This document shows positions 46,301-55,838 of a DNA stretch of 64,000 bases, piece after piece. Below the pieces are notes generated by a model. The model was given only the letters and a program-made list of their open reading frames with translations. It had not been told where the DNA came from and did no database searches. Source of the DNA: Acidobacteriota bacterium (GTDB taxonomy: Bacteria; Acidobacteriota; Terriglobia; Acidiferrales; UBA7541); the NCBI GenBank assembly GCA_003167215.1, contig PMTV01000039.1:62001-126000 (forward strand). The letters are read 5' to 3'. A program made the position numbers and the translations under genes. The first letter of the stretch is position 1. Every line of letters begins with the position of its first letter.

Positions 46301-48148
46301 GTGGCATATTCGGGCGCAGTGCTGAAGAGTCGTCGGCCGGAAGAATCCGCAGGCTATCGAATCGGATTGATTTCGAGCTTGGCCGCGCTCATCGGCATCC
46401 TGGCAGGATTCATCGCCTATGCCCTGTATGACTTAATCGGCCTGATTACGAACCTCGCTTACTATCACGAGTGGTCGTTCCATTTTCGCAGTCCCGAGCA
46501 CACCCCAATCGGGCTCTGGATCATCGTCACTCCCGTCATCGGCGGAATCATTGTCGGCTTCATGGCGAAATACGGATCGGAAAAAATCAAGGGCCACGGG
46601 ATTCCGGAAGCGATGGAAGCAGTCCTTACATCGCGCAGCCGGATTGAAGCGAAAGTCGCGATCCTAAAACCTCTCTCAGCCGCAATCGCTATTGGGACTG
46701 GTGGACCCTTCGGCGCGGAGGGCCCCATCATCCAAACCGGCGGCGCAGTGGGCTCGCTGATCGGCCAGATCATTTCCACCACAGCTTCCGAGCGGAAAGT
46801 TCTTCTGGCTTGCGGAGCCGGAGCCGGAATGGCCGCAACGTTCAACACGCCGATTGCCGGTGTGATTCTGGCAATCGAACTTCTCCTGTTTGAATTTCGC
46901 TCCCGTTCCTTCATCCCGCTGGTAATCGCGTGCACGCTGGCGACGAGCGTACGTTCAGTGCTTCTCGGCCAGCGCTCGATGTTCAGCATGGGAAACGTGA
47001 ATTTTGACGCGCTGCACGGTCTGCCGTTTTATCTGCTGCTCGGAGTTCTCAGCGGTGTGGCCGCAATCTGCTTCACGAAAGCGCTCTACTGGGTGGAAGA
47101 TCAATTCGACCGACTGCCGATTGACGACCTCTGGCATCCCGCCATTGGCGCGCTGGGGCTCGGCATTATCGGTTTTTTTGTACCGCGCATTCTCGGGGTC
47201 GGCTACGACACGATTTCAGACATCCTCAACAATAATCTGGCTCTGAAGGTTCTGCTGCTGATTGCGATTTGCAAGGCGCTCGCGCTGATGATCTCGCTCG
47301 GTTCCGGAACTTCCGGCGGCTTGCTTGCGCCGATGTTCATGTCCAGCGCGGCGCTTGGCGGGTCCTTCGCCATTGTCGTAAACCTGATTTTCCCCGGCGC
47401 GCACCTTTCTCCCGGTGCTTACGCGTTGGTGGCCATGGCTGCGGTTTTCGGCGCAGCTTCTCGCGCCACGTTTGCGTTCATTGTCTTTGCGTTTGAGATC
47501 ACGCGCGATTACAACGCGATTCTTCCGCTGATGCTCGTCTGCGTGATTGCAGATATGATCGCGATTCATTACTTGCCGAGTTCGATCATGACGGAAAAGC
47601 TCGCGCGACGCGGCCTCCGCGTCCCAGAGGAATACGAAGCGGGCGTTCTGAAAGTGGTACGGGTCAGCGAAATAATGCGGAAAGACGTGCATCCTATTTC
47701 CCCGGAAATGACTGTCGGCGATTTGGCCGAACGCATGGCTCGCGGCGAGCCAAACTTTAATCTAACGCAAGGCCTTCCGATCATCGGCACAGATGGACAG
47801 CTCGTCAGTGTTGTAACACAAGGAGACTTGCTGCGCGCGCTGGAAGCGGACCCGAGGGGAAAGGCTAGCGTACTCGAAGCGGGAAGCAGAGATTTGATCG
47901 TGGCTTATCCCGACGAGTCTGCGTCCGATGCTCTCTTCCGAATGCTGAAGAACGATATCGGTCGGCTGCCAGTCGTCAGCCGCGAGAACTCGAAGGAAAT
48001 GGTCGGCTACCTGAACCGCTCAAGCATTCTGGGTGCTTGGACTCGTCAGATGGAGGAAGAAGGCGTACGCGAGCATGGCTGGGTAAAGAAATGGCGCGCC
48101 TCATTCAAGGCAGTGAAGTCGGAATCGCCACCCGGGCGAAGATCCTAG
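46301..48148 (+). CDS. ClC-family chloride channel/antiporter with two CBS domains
   Basis: A protein of 615 residues. The ClC membrane part (residues 20-450) has the selectivity motifs GHGIPEAME, TGGPFGAEGPIIQTG (with the gating Glu) and GSGTSGGLLAPMFMSSA. The C-terminus holds a CBS pair (about 455-590): EIMRKDVHPISPEMTVGDL and YPDESASDALFRMLKNDIG, which bind nucleotides in related proteins. GTG start with AAAGGAG upstream. It may be a Cl-/H+ exchanger helping acid resistance; that is inferred from homologues. It follows marR. Confidence 0.94.
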   Translation: MAYSGAVLKSRRPEESAGYRIGLISSLAALIGILAGFIAYALYDLIGLITNLAYYHEWSFHFRSPEHTPIGLWIIVTPVIGGIIVGFMAKYGSEKIKGHGIPEAMEAVLTSRSRIEAKVAILKPLSAAIAIGTGGPFGAEGPIIQTGGAVGSLIGQIISTTASERKVLLACGAGAGMAATFNTPIAGVILAIELLLFEFRSRSFIPLVIACTLATSVRSVLLGQRSMFSMGNVNFDALHGLPFYLLLGVLSGVAAICFTKALYWVEDQFDRLPIDDLWHPAIGALGLGIIGFFVPRILGVGYDTISDILNNNLALKVLLLIAICKALALMISLGSGTSGGLLAPMFMSSAALGGSFAIVVNLIFPGAHLSPGAYALVAMAAVFGAASRATFAFIVFAFEITRDYNAILPLMLVCVIADMIAIHYLPSSIMTEKLARRGLRVPEEYEAGVLKVVRVSEIMRKDVHPISPEMTVGDLAERMARGEPNFNLTQGLPIIGTDGQLVSVVTQGDLLRALEADPRGKASVLEAGSRDLIVAYPDESASDALFRMLKNDIGRLPVVSRENSKEMVGYLNRSSILGAWTRQMEEEGVREHGWVKKWRASFKAVKSESPPGRRS

Positions 48149-48214
48149 ATTCCAAACTAGAAGCAACTGTCGATTCGACAAGATTAAGGCGAGCTTCTGA
48201 TGTCCCGAGCAAAA

Positions 48215-48252
48215 TGAATGGAAGAAATCCGGGCGGAGGTACGCGCCCGGAT
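48215..48252 (-). terminator. Terminator of the SDR gene (possibly bidirectional)
   Basis: ATCCGGGCG at 48227-48235 is exactly complementary to CGCCCGGAT at 48244-48252 (nine pairs, eight-base loop). On the minus strand, the stem is followed by a T-rich run (TTTCTTCCATTCATTTT). It starts 20 bases after the SDR stop codon. On the plus strand it is 78 bases beyond the ClC stop codon with no U-run, so it mainly serves the SDR gene. Confidence 0.65.
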
Positions 48253-48271
48253 CGGTTGTCTCTTCGGAAAA

Positions 48272-49021
48272 TTAAATTTCGCCGACGCCTCCGCCAACGT
48301 TGGTCTCGGTACCGGTCATGAAGGATGAATCCGAGGACGCGAGAAAGGCCACGGTGGCGGCAATTTCTTCCGGTTTTCCGAGGCGCTTCAAGGGCACGCG
48401 CTCGATGAATCCCTGAAGCACTTGAGCCCGCTGCTCCTCCGAGAGACCGACGCGGCCGAAGATGGGCGTGTCGATCGGGCCAGGCGCGATCGCGTTGACG
48501 CGAATATTCCGGGCGGCGAGATCCGCAGCCATTGAACGGACGAATGAACGCATCGCAGCTTTTGTAGCCCCGTAAACCACACCCAGCGCGTTACCGATGT
48601 GGCCGGCGACGCTCGTATTAAGAATGACGGAAGCGCCATCGTTCAAGTGGGGCAGCGCTTTTTGAACTGTGAAAAAGGCGCCCTTGGCGTTGATGTCAAA
48701 GAGATTGTCGTAATCGGCTTCCGTAAATCCAGCAAACGGAGCAAACTTGGCGACCCCGGCGTTGACGAAGAGAACGTCGATTTTTCCGAACTTCGCGCTT
48801 ACCGCGGAAAAGAATTTATCAATTTCGGGAAGCTTGGCGACATCGGCTTGAACGACGAGCGCGTCCTTGCCTAGAATTTTAGATGCTTCATCAAGGGTTT
48901 TCTGGCTGCGTCCGGAAATGGCTACGCGGGCGCCTTCCTGCTGGAGGCGCTGGGCTGATGCCAAGCCGATACCACTGTTTCCGCCGGTGACGACGGCGAC
49001 TTTTCCATTCAAACGATTCAC
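48272..49021 (-). CDS. Short-chain dehydrogenase/reductase
   Basis: A protein of 249 residues of the classical SDR type. Motifs: VAVVTGGNSGIGLASA for NAD(P) binding, VNAGVAKFAPF (NNAG-like), the catalytic Ser in NTSVAGHIG, Tyr and Lys in YGATKAAMRSF, and NAIAPGPIDTPIF. The GTG at 49021 is chosen because AAGGAG precedes it; the upstream ATG at 49087 would add 22 unrelated residues. The substrate is unknown. Confidence 0.92.
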   Translation of the reverse strand: MNRLNGKVAVVTGGNSGIGLASAQRLQQEGARVAISGRSQKTLDEASKILGKDALVVQADVAKLPEIDKFFSAVSAKFGKIDVLFVNAGVAKFAPFAGFTEADYDNLFDINAKGAFFTVQKALPHLNDGASVILNTSVAGHIGNALGVVYGATKAAMRSFVRSMAADLAARNIRVNAIAPGPIDTPIFGRVGLSEEQRAQVLQGFIERVPLKRLGKPEEIAATVAFLASSDSSFMTGTETNVGGGVGEI

Positions 49022-49240
49022 GGGATTCTCCTTTGATTCGGTAAGAAACGGCCGGGCAGTTGTGCGCGGGCCTTTTTGCAATGGCAAATATTTAGATGAC
49101 CCTCGAAATCAAAGGATGCGGAAATTGTCGCGCTGGAATCCTTAGGTGAGCTCTCCCCAGCAGGAACGCGGACAAAAATTCGCCAGGGCGAGAAGTAAGA
49201 AAAGTTCAAGCCGCTCGAAAAGAGGAAAGATATGCGAATT

Positions 49241-50968
49241 CTAGAAGCCGCCGCCCCCGCCGCCGCCGAAGCCGCCGCCCGCTCCGCCGCCCCCGCCAAA
49301 GCCGGATCCGCCCGAGCTGCGAGGGGAAGAAGCCATCGTGCTTCCGGCCTGCATCGACATCATATTCAAGTCACTCACCAGCAGGTACGGCATGAAGCCG
49401 CCCCCGTACGAACCTTGATACCAACTCGGCGGCTGCATGGCGATACCCGAGAACGCTTGCACCCATTTTTTTTCCACGTGCAGCGCCATGGCGTAGGGCA
49501 AGTACTTCTCGAAAAGATCGGGAGTTTTCTCCAATCGATCGATCTGATCCTTCTGCGTGCGACCGAGAAAATCTTCGAAGCCGAGAACTTTTTCCAGCGC
49601 ACGCTGTCCCGTCACCGTCCGTGCGGACATGAAATAGCCGAAAGCGCAAATGACCACGCCCGACGCCACGCCGGCAATGATCCATGCAGGCGAGGCAATC
49701 CCGGTGGCGCGCGACAAGAAAACATTTCCCGCCACCGTTAAAAATCCAATGGCCAGCCCTGCGCCGATATATCCCTGGCGCACCGTATCCGGCCGGTGCA
49801 GATAATAGTTATCGCCCATTAACGCTTGGAAAATGCTGTCGCGAATCCCGGGCAGTTGCGTATAGAAGTGATTCTGCAAATCCGAGAGTTTCACGTCCGT
49901 GCTGGCGCCGTTGTCGAATAGCGCGGACAGCATCTGCTGCTCGTGCGGACGCGCGGCCGTCCATTCCGCGGGAGGTTTCTTCAGATGAAAAATATATTCT
50001 TTGCTATGGCTCAGACCCAGCAAATGGTTCTCGTCTCTCTGCTCGATCGTCATGTAGCCCTTCACAGCCAGATCGACCAGCGTCGCGGTGATGTCGCGCA
50101 TGGCCGCTTCGTTGTCCACCAACGTGCCGCACTCGCCGGGTGTGAGCTTATCGGGCGGCTCGTACTGTACGGCGATGGCCTGGCGCTCGGGTCCGCGTCC
50201 GCGCGTCCACCACAGCCAGAACATCACGAAGAAAACGATAATGGGAATCAGCAGCGGTATGTTGCTGCGAAGGAATTGAATGAATTTTGTAGCGCCGCTC
50301 GGCGGGTGGACGAATCCTTTGTCGAAGCCAACCACGGCGGTAAGCCCTTCGTGAAATGACAGGGGCCGCGTAGTATGGATATCAACGGAGTTATCTTTCA
50401 CCTCCAGTACCGCGTCCTGCGCCCGCGAATTCATGGCTCCTGTGTAAGCGATGGCGTGAAGGCCCGTGACGCCGGCGGGCAACGCGATGTGCGCGCTCGC
50501 AGATTGAATGGGAACTTCCCAGTCGTTGCCGGTCACGTTCCAATACAGTTCATCGTGATCTTCAAAAAACCGCAGCGCATCCAGCACGCGATAGTGGAAA
50601 ACGATGGTGTGCGTCGAATCATCCGCGTTGGGAACGTAAATCTTGAATTTGGTGTAGCGGCCTTCGCTGCTCTGCTCCCATTTCAGCGTACGCCCGTCGC
50701 TATCGCTGGCGCTGACGTGGTCGATCAAAAGCGTGTAATTCAGGCCTTGAGGATTTGTGTACTCGACGGGAATCGAACGGTAGAGGCCATGCCAGTTCTC
50801 GCCGGTGAAACGCGCCTCGATCGTTTCGGTCACGTCGATGGTTCCGTCTTCGCTGACCACCACCTCATCATCGAAATGTTGAATAATAATCTGGCGAACT
50901 GCGGCGAACGCAGGCAACGCAACGAGGAATGCGGTCAGGCTAAGCGCGAAAAGGCGTACGTATTTCAT
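49241..50968 (-). CDS. DUF2207 membrane protein with Gly-rich C-terminus
   Basis: A protein of 575 residues with a signal peptide (FALSLTAFLVALPAFA), a large extracellular beta domain (residues 22-235: HFDDEVVVSEDGTIDVTETI, GLYRSIPVEYTNP), a first membrane helix (LLIPIIVFFVMFWLWW), a cytosolic winged-helix-like part (ITATLVDLAVKGYMTIEQ) and two more helices around residue 410-450. The end is a Gly/Phe-rich tail (GGGFGGGGGGGF). DUF2207 proteins are regularly found with LemA, as here, 23 bases downstream on the same strand. Function unknown. Confidence 0.9.
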   Translation of the reverse strand: MKYVRLFALSLTAFLVALPAFAAVRQIIIQHFDDEVVVSEDGTIDVTETIEARFTGENWHGLYRSIPVEYTNPQGLNYTLLIDHVSASDSDGRTLKWEQSSEGRYTKFKIYVPNADDSTHTIVFHYRVLDALRFFEDHDELYWNVTGNDWEVPIQSASAHIALPAGVTGLHAIAYTGAMNSRAQDAVLEVKDNSVDIHTTRPLSFHEGLTAVVGFDKGFVHPPSGATKFIQFLRSNIPLLIPIIVFFVMFWLWWTRGRGPERQAIAVQYEPPDKLTPGECGTLVDNEAAMRDITATLVDLAVKGYMTIEQRDENHLLGLSHSKEYIFHLKKPPAEWTAARPHEQQMLSALFDNGASTDVKLSDLQNHFYTQLPGIRDSIFQALMGDNYYLHRPDTVRQGYIGAGLAIGFLTVAGNVFLSRATGIASPAWIIAGVASGVVICAFGYFMSARTVTGQRALEKVLGFEDFLGRTQKDQIDRLEKTPDLFEKYLPYAMALHVEKKWVQAFSGIAMQPPSWYQGSYGGGFMPYLLVSDLNMMSMQAGSTMASSPRSSGGSGFGGGGGAGGGFGGGGGGGF

Positions 50969-50991
50969 TTTCGAGGGAATCGCAACGCGAC

Positions 50992-51555
50992 CTAAGACGT
51001 GGCCCCGCCGAAGCTCACTTTCGGAACTTCGCGCTCGGCCGGCGCGCTGATCTCGAAAAACTCGCGCGGTTTGAAATTGAACATGCCGGCAATAATGTTG
51101 GAGGGGAACTGCGCGATTTTCGTGTTGAAATCGCGCACCACGGCATTGTAGTAACGCCGCGCATTCTGCACGCTGTCTTCAATCTGGTTCAGCGTGTTTT
51201 GAAGCTGGGTGAAAGATTCCACCGCGCGCAGTTGCGGATACGCTTCCGCCAGAGCGAATACCTGGCGCAGCGCGGAGGTCAACGCGCCCTCTGCTTCCGC
51301 CTTCGCGGCCGGCCCTTGAGTGCTCATGGCGCGGTTGCGGGCCGCTACAACTCCTTCGAGCGTGCCTTGTTCGTGCGCTGCGTAGCCCTTCACCGTTTCC
51401 ACCAGGTTAGGAATTAAGTCGTAGCGGCGTTTGAGCTGCACGTCAATATCGGACCACGCGTTGTCGCACTGCACCTTGAGGCTGACCAAGCCGTTGTACA
51501 TGCTGATGACGAAAACCACGGCCAGGACCACAACCGCCAGAAGTATCCAGATCAC
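50992..51555 (-). CDS. LemA family protein
   Basis: A protein of 187 residues. One N-terminal membrane helix (WILLAVVVLAVVFVISMYNGL) is followed by the LemA helical domain: DNAWSDIDVQLKRRYDLIPNLVETV (in part), ARNRAM, AYPQLRAVESFTQLQNTL and YYNAVVRDFNTKIAQFPSN. The GTG at 51555 is chosen because GGGAGGA precedes it; the upstream ATG at 51600 has none. It precedes the DUF2207 gene in an operon. Roles in signalling or secretion are proposed only. Confidence 0.92.
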   Translation of the reverse strand: MIWILLAVVVLAVVFVISMYNGLVSLKVQCDNAWSDIDVQLKRRYDLIPNLVETVKGYAAHEQGTLEGVVAARNRAMSTQGPAAKAEAEGALTSALRQVFALAEAYPQLRAVESFTQLQNTLNQIEDSVQNARRYYNAVVRDFNTKIAQFPSNIIAGMFNFKPREFFEISAPAEREVPKVSFGGATS

Positions 51556-51721
51556 GTGTCCTCCCAAGCCAGTACGAGAAATCTCTACTGCGGCAAGCAT
51601 ACGGTGTACGCGCCCTGCTGTAAAGATCAGCGAGTCTGTTTGGGAGGCGCCAGCGCGGGCTCAATCGCTGCAGGTATGCTTATTCGTGGTGAATGTGGTT
51701 ACCGCTAAGGTGCAGTGAACG

Positions 51722-52720
51722 TTACCGGTCGATCGCCTTCATGTTCGCTGCAGCGTATCGCTCGCCCGAAATTTCATTCTGTGGAACGGCAGCTTCCAGT
51801 TCGGCTATCTCGCCCGGAGTTAGTTTGATCTCCGCTGCAGCCGCGTTCTCTTCCAGGTATTTCCTTCGCTTCGTTCCCGGAATGGGCACCAGGTCCTCGC
51901 CCTTCGCGAGTACCCACGCCAAAGCCAACTGGCCCGGCGTCACGCGCTTGCGCCCGGCAATTGCCCGCACGCGCTCGACCAGCACCTGATTCTTCTCGAA
52001 ATTCTCGCCTTCAAACCGCGGATACCGCTGGGCCCGCGCGTCTTTATCGCCCAAGTCCGTTTTTTTCGTGATCGTACCGGTCAAGAAGCCACGTCCCAGC
52101 GGGCTGTACGGCACAAATCCAATCCCCAGCTCTCGCACCGCTGGAATGATCTCTGCCTCCGCATGCCGCTCCCACAGCGAATATTCCGTCTGCAGCGCGG
52201 TAATCGGATGCACTTTATGCGCGCGCCGTATCGTCGCGGGCGACGCCTCCGACAATCCCAAGTACTTCACCTTCCCGGCCTTCACCAACTCCGCCATCGC
52301 GCCCACTGTATCTTCAATTGGAGTCTGCGGGTCCACCCTGTGTTGGTAGTACAGATCAATGTAATCCACGCCCAGCCGCTTCAAGGAAGCATCGCACGCC
52401 GAGCGGACATACTCGGGCTTGCCGCTGATCGACCAGTGAGTCGGATCGTCTTTCCTACGGACGTTGGCAAACTTCGTCGCGAGGAACACTTCATCACGCC
52501 GCCCGCGAATCGTCTTGCCGATTAACTCCTCGTTATCGCCGATCCCGTAGGCGTCCGCGGTGTCCAGCAAGTTGATTCCCAGGTCTAGAGCCCGCAATAT
52601 CGTCGCAGCCGACTCTACATCGTTCCGCTCGCCGTAGAATTCGCTCATTCCCATGCAGCCGAGCCCCATGCGGGACACGATTGCGCCCTGCGAACCAAGC
52701 TTTACCTTTTTCATAGTCAT
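51722..52720 (-). CDS. Aldo/keto reductase
   Basis: A protein of 332 residues of the AKR family. The catalytic tetrad is Asp and Tyr in [13 protein letters not shown], Lys in FLATKFANV, and His in [15 protein letters not shown]. The NADPH-binding C-terminal part includes [15 protein letters not shown]. It is related to the YakC/AKR13-type group ([11 protein letters not shown] at the N-terminus). The physiological substrate is unknown. The start MTMKK gives either Met1 or Met3. Confidence 0.93.
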   Translation of the reverse strand: MTMKKVKLGSQGAIVSRMGLGCMGMSEFYGERNDVESAATILRALDLGINLLDTADAYGIGDNEELIGKTIRGRRDEVFLATKFANVRRKDDPTHWSISGKPEYVRSACDASLKRLGVDYIDLYYQHRVDPQTPIEDTVGAMAELVKAGKVKYLGLSEASPATIRRAHKVHPITALQTEYSLWERHAEAEIIPAVRELGIGFVPYSPLGRGFLTGTITKKTDLGDKDARAQRYPRFEGENFEKNQVLVERVRAIAGRKRVTPGQLALAWVLAKGEDLVPIPGTKRRKYLEENAAAAEIKLTPGEIAELEAAVPQNEISGERYAAANMKAIDR

Positions 52721-52775
52721 GCTGTCTTAGATGCCCACGCGCTCCCTCGGTTTCTTCTTTTCGGAATGGCGAAAA

Positions 52776-54119
52776 TTATTTCGGCGGAGTCAGCGTGGGA
52801 TCAATTCGCACCGCTTCGCGGAATTCTTTATCCGCTGCGACCGGGTCGTTCAGGCGCAAAAGCGACATTGCCAAATTGTAATGCGCGTGCGCAAGCTTCG
52901 CGTTCAAGCGAATCGCTTCGCGGTAGGCGTCCGCCGCCGCTGCATATTTCCCTCTATTGAAGAGTGCATTCCCGAGATTGAAATGCGCGTCGGCATTATC
53001 CGGCTGCATCGCGGTCAGCTTCAGGAGCGAAGCTTCTGCCTTGTCCAGTTCGCCCGCCTGCATTTGAGCGATTCCCAAGCCTTGCAGCGCGACCGCGAAA
53101 TCCGGCTGAAGGTCGAGCGCTTTGCGAAAACTTATCTCCGCTTTGGCCGGCTGTTTCAAGCTCAAATAGGCGTTGCCCAGATTGTATAGCCCGTGCAGAT
53201 CGTCGGGGTTCAAGACCAGGCCCTTCTGGTAGGCTTGGACTGCCGCCGAAAGATTGCCCGCATCCTGATAAGCCCGCCCAAGATTGAACGCCGTTTCGGG
53301 CTCGTGAGGCAGCAGTGCAAAGCTCTTTTCGAGAGACTCAATGGCTTCCGGGAACTTGCCTTGCTCGTACAACAGATGGCCCAGTTGAAAGAACGCGTGG
53401 CCGTCATTGGGACGCGCTGCCACAATTTCGCGGTACTCGAAGATGGCGTCGTCCGTGCGGCCCGCGCCCTGCAGCGCGGTGGCAAGATTTGCGCGGATGT
53501 CCATTGCCTTAGGTTCGAACTTCAATGCTTGCTGGTAAACGAGAATCGCTTCGTCCCATTGTTTTTTTGAATCGAGCGCGGCGCCGAGATTGTTCATCGC
53601 GTCCACGTAGTTCGACTGAAGCCGCAGAGCCTCGTGGTACGCCGCGATGGCCTCGTCCGGCTTGCCGGCCGCAAGCAGCGCTGCGCCCATTCCGTTGTAA
53701 GCCTGCGGGAGGCGGGCGTTAAACGAGATGGCCTGCCGGTACGCCGCGATTGATTCGTCGTATTTCCCTTCGTGATAGAACGCGAGGCCCCGGTTGCTCT
53801 CGGTTACGGCATCTCCGGGCTTCAGCGCGAGCGCTTTGTCGAAGTCGGTAAGCGCTTCGACATCGTTATCTTTAGCATCCAATGCCAGGCCGAGGTTGCT
53901 GAGTGCTTCGGGGAAGTCGGGCTGGATTGCCAGCGCCCGCCGATATTGAACGATCGCTTCGTCCACTTTCCCTTGCTGGAAAAGTTGCAGCCCGCGATTG
54001 TTCAGAGAAACTGCGGCCTCGGAATTGTTGTCCGGCGATTGCGCCCGTGCAGCAAGACTCCAACCAAACACAAAAATGAGCGCAAGGAAACAGACGGTCC
54101 AGCTAGGCCCTTTCCTCAT
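52776..54119 (-). CDS. Secreted tetratricopeptide-repeat protein
   Basis: A protein of 447 residues. A signal peptide (TVCFLALIFVFGWSLAARA) is followed by about 11 TPR units with the repeating form LxNLGxALxxxGxxDEAIxxYxxALxxxP (for example AYNGMGAALLAAGKPDEAIA). The repeats cover residues 40-440. The ATG at 54119 gives the signal peptide; the upstream 76 codons do not resemble a TPR protein. It is divergent from the comM/yifB gene (141 bases between starts). TPR arrays bind peptide partners; none is evident. Confidence 0.88.
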   Translation of the reverse strand: MRKGPSWTVCFLALIFVFGWSLAARAQSPDNNSEAAVSLNNRGLQLFQQGKVDEAIVQYRRALAIQPDFPEALSNLGLALDAKDNDVEALTDFDKALALKPGDAVTESNRGLAFYHEGKYDESIAAYRQAISFNARLPQAYNGMGAALLAAGKPDEAIAAYHEALRLQSNYVDAMNNLGAALDSKKQWDEAILVYQQALKFEPKAMDIRANLATALQGAGRTDDAIFEYREIVAARPNDGHAFFQLGHLLYEQGKFPEAIESLEKSFALLPHEPETAFNLGRAYQDAGNLSAAVQAYQKGLVLNPDDLHGLYNLGNAYLSLKQPAKAEISFRKALDLQPDFAVALQGLGIAQMQAGELDKAEASLLKLTAMQPDNADAHFNLGNALFNRGKYAAAADAYREAIRLNAKLAHAHYNLAMSLLRLNDPVAADKEFREAVRIDPTLTPPK

Positions 54120-54260
54120 TGCGTCATTCTCCCGACCGCGAGGATAGCATAACGCCAAATCTCCATAGCTGCGCTCCGGGAGTATCGCTGGCATCACTTG
54201 GCCTTTTGGGTCACGCTGCACAGCGCAAACGGACTCCCTCCGGGTCCCGAGCCTCTTCGG

Positions 54261-55801
54261 ATGCTCTTCAAAACATTTAGCGCCGCCGTGTTTGGCATTG
54301 ATGCCTATCTCGTCGAAGTCGAGGTAGACATCGGTCCCAGCTATCAAGGCAATTTCAACGTCGTCGGACTGCCGGACATTGCGGTGAAAGAAAGCCGGGA
54401 ACGAATCAAATCCGCGCTCAGAAATTGCGGCTTCGATTTCCCGATGAATCAGGAGTCACCGTCAACCTCGCGCCCGCTGACATTCGAAAGGAAGGCTCCG
54501 CGTTCGATCTGCCCATGGCCCTCGGTCTGGTGGGATGCCAGGGCACGTTTTTCGGAAAGATTCTCGACACCCACGTGTTTCTCGGCGAGCTCTCGTTGGA
54601 CGGCAGCGTTCGCTCCGTGCGCGGTGCTCTCTCCGCTTCCCTGGCGGCGCGAGATCGTGGCATCAAGAACGTCGTGGTCCCCGAAGCGAATGCGCGCGAA
54701 GCCGCCGTCGTCGAAGGCATCAACGTCTTCGCCGTAAAGTCCCTGCCGCAGGCTGTGGATATGGTCAACGCGCCGGAATCATTTAAACCCGTCGCCGTGG
54801 ATACTTCCCAGATGCTCGCCGAAGCCGGCCAGTATTCCGTCGATCTGCGTGACGTGCGCGGGCAAATGTCCGCGAAACGCGCGTTGGAAGTTTCCTGCGC
54901 CGGCAGCCACAACATCCTACTGATCGGCCCGCCCGGCGCGGGGAAAACCATGCTGGCCAAGCGCATCCCCACGATCATGCCGCCTATGTCGCTCGAAGAA
55001 GCCATCGAAACCACGCGGATTCACAGCGTCGCGGGAGTCCTCGACGCGTCGCGCGGCCTTGTCGGCACACGGCCTTTCCGCTCGCCGCACCACACTATCA
55101 GCGACGCGGGTTTGATCGGCGGCGGCGCGGTGCCGCGTCCCGGAGAAGTATCGCTCGGCCACAACGGCATCGTTTTTCTCGACGAGTTGCCTGAGTTCCA
55201 GCGCAACGTCCTGGAAGTGATGCGCCAGCCTCTCGAAGAAGGCAGCGTGACCATCGCTCGTGCCGCGCTTTCCGTCACGTTTCCATCGCGCTTCATGCTT
55301 GCTGCGGCGATGAATCCTTGTCCTTGCGGATTTTTCGGCGACTCCACGCGCGAATGCCACTGCTCGCCCGCGCAAATCCAGCGCTACGTCTCGAAAATTT
55401 CCGGCCCGCTGCTCGACCGCATCGACATCCACATCGAAGTTCCCGCGGTGAAATACAAGGAACTGCGCGGCAACGGCGAAATCGAAAGCTCCGCGTGCGT
55501 CAGCGGACGCGTCCTGCGAGCGCGCCAGATTCAGCTCGATCGCTATCGCGGCGAGAAAAAGTTGTACGCCAACGCGCAGATGCCTCCAAGGCTCATCCGC
55601 AAACACTGCGCAATTTCGGGCGAAGGCGAGAAGCTGCTGGAAACCGCCATCCAGCGCCTGGGACTGTCAGCCCGTGCCCACGATCGCATCCTGAAGGTTT
55701 CCCGCACCATCGCAGACCTGGAAGGCGCGCCCGGCATCCAGCCCAAGCACCTCAGCGAGGCCATCCAGTACCGCACCCTAGACCGCACCTACTGGGCCTA
55801 A
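54261..55801 (+). CDS. comM: ComM/YifB-type Mg-chelatase-like AAA+ ATPase, split by a -1 frame change
   Basis: The family needs 500-510 residues; here it is split into two frames. Frame 0 from the ATG at 54261 carries the N-terminal part ([41 protein letters not shown], ending CGFDFP) and would stop at 54735-54737 after 158 residues. From the heptamer at 54437-54443 the homology moves to frame -1 ([20 protein letters not shown] onward), with Walker [17 protein letters not shown], Walker [11 protein letters not shown] and the CPCGFFGD zinc-like motif, ending [10 protein letters not shown]. Joined, the product is 513 residues. ComM-like helicases drive branch migration in natural transformation. 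The cause may be programmed frameshifting, a mutation, or a sequencing error. Confidence 0.88.
54437..54443 (+). promoter_or_regulatory. Candidate -1 ribosomal frameshift site in comM
   Basis: The sequence T TTC CCG has the form X-XXY-YYZ in the zero frame (codons GAT TTC CCG). A one-base backward slip would re-pair as TTT CCC and continue with GAT GAA TCA, the frame that carries the rest of the protein. I see no Shine-Dalgarno-like stimulator just upstream and no convincing stem-loop just downstream. Confidence 0.4.
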
Positions 55802-55838
55802 AGCGTGGAAGCCGAGTTCTTCCCCAAGCTGGAATGAG

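Noticed and set aside
54425-55801. Separate 458-residue gene starting at the TTG at 54425
   Set aside because: The family needs the N-terminal 60 residues that lie in the preceding frame; the two frames read better as one split gene.
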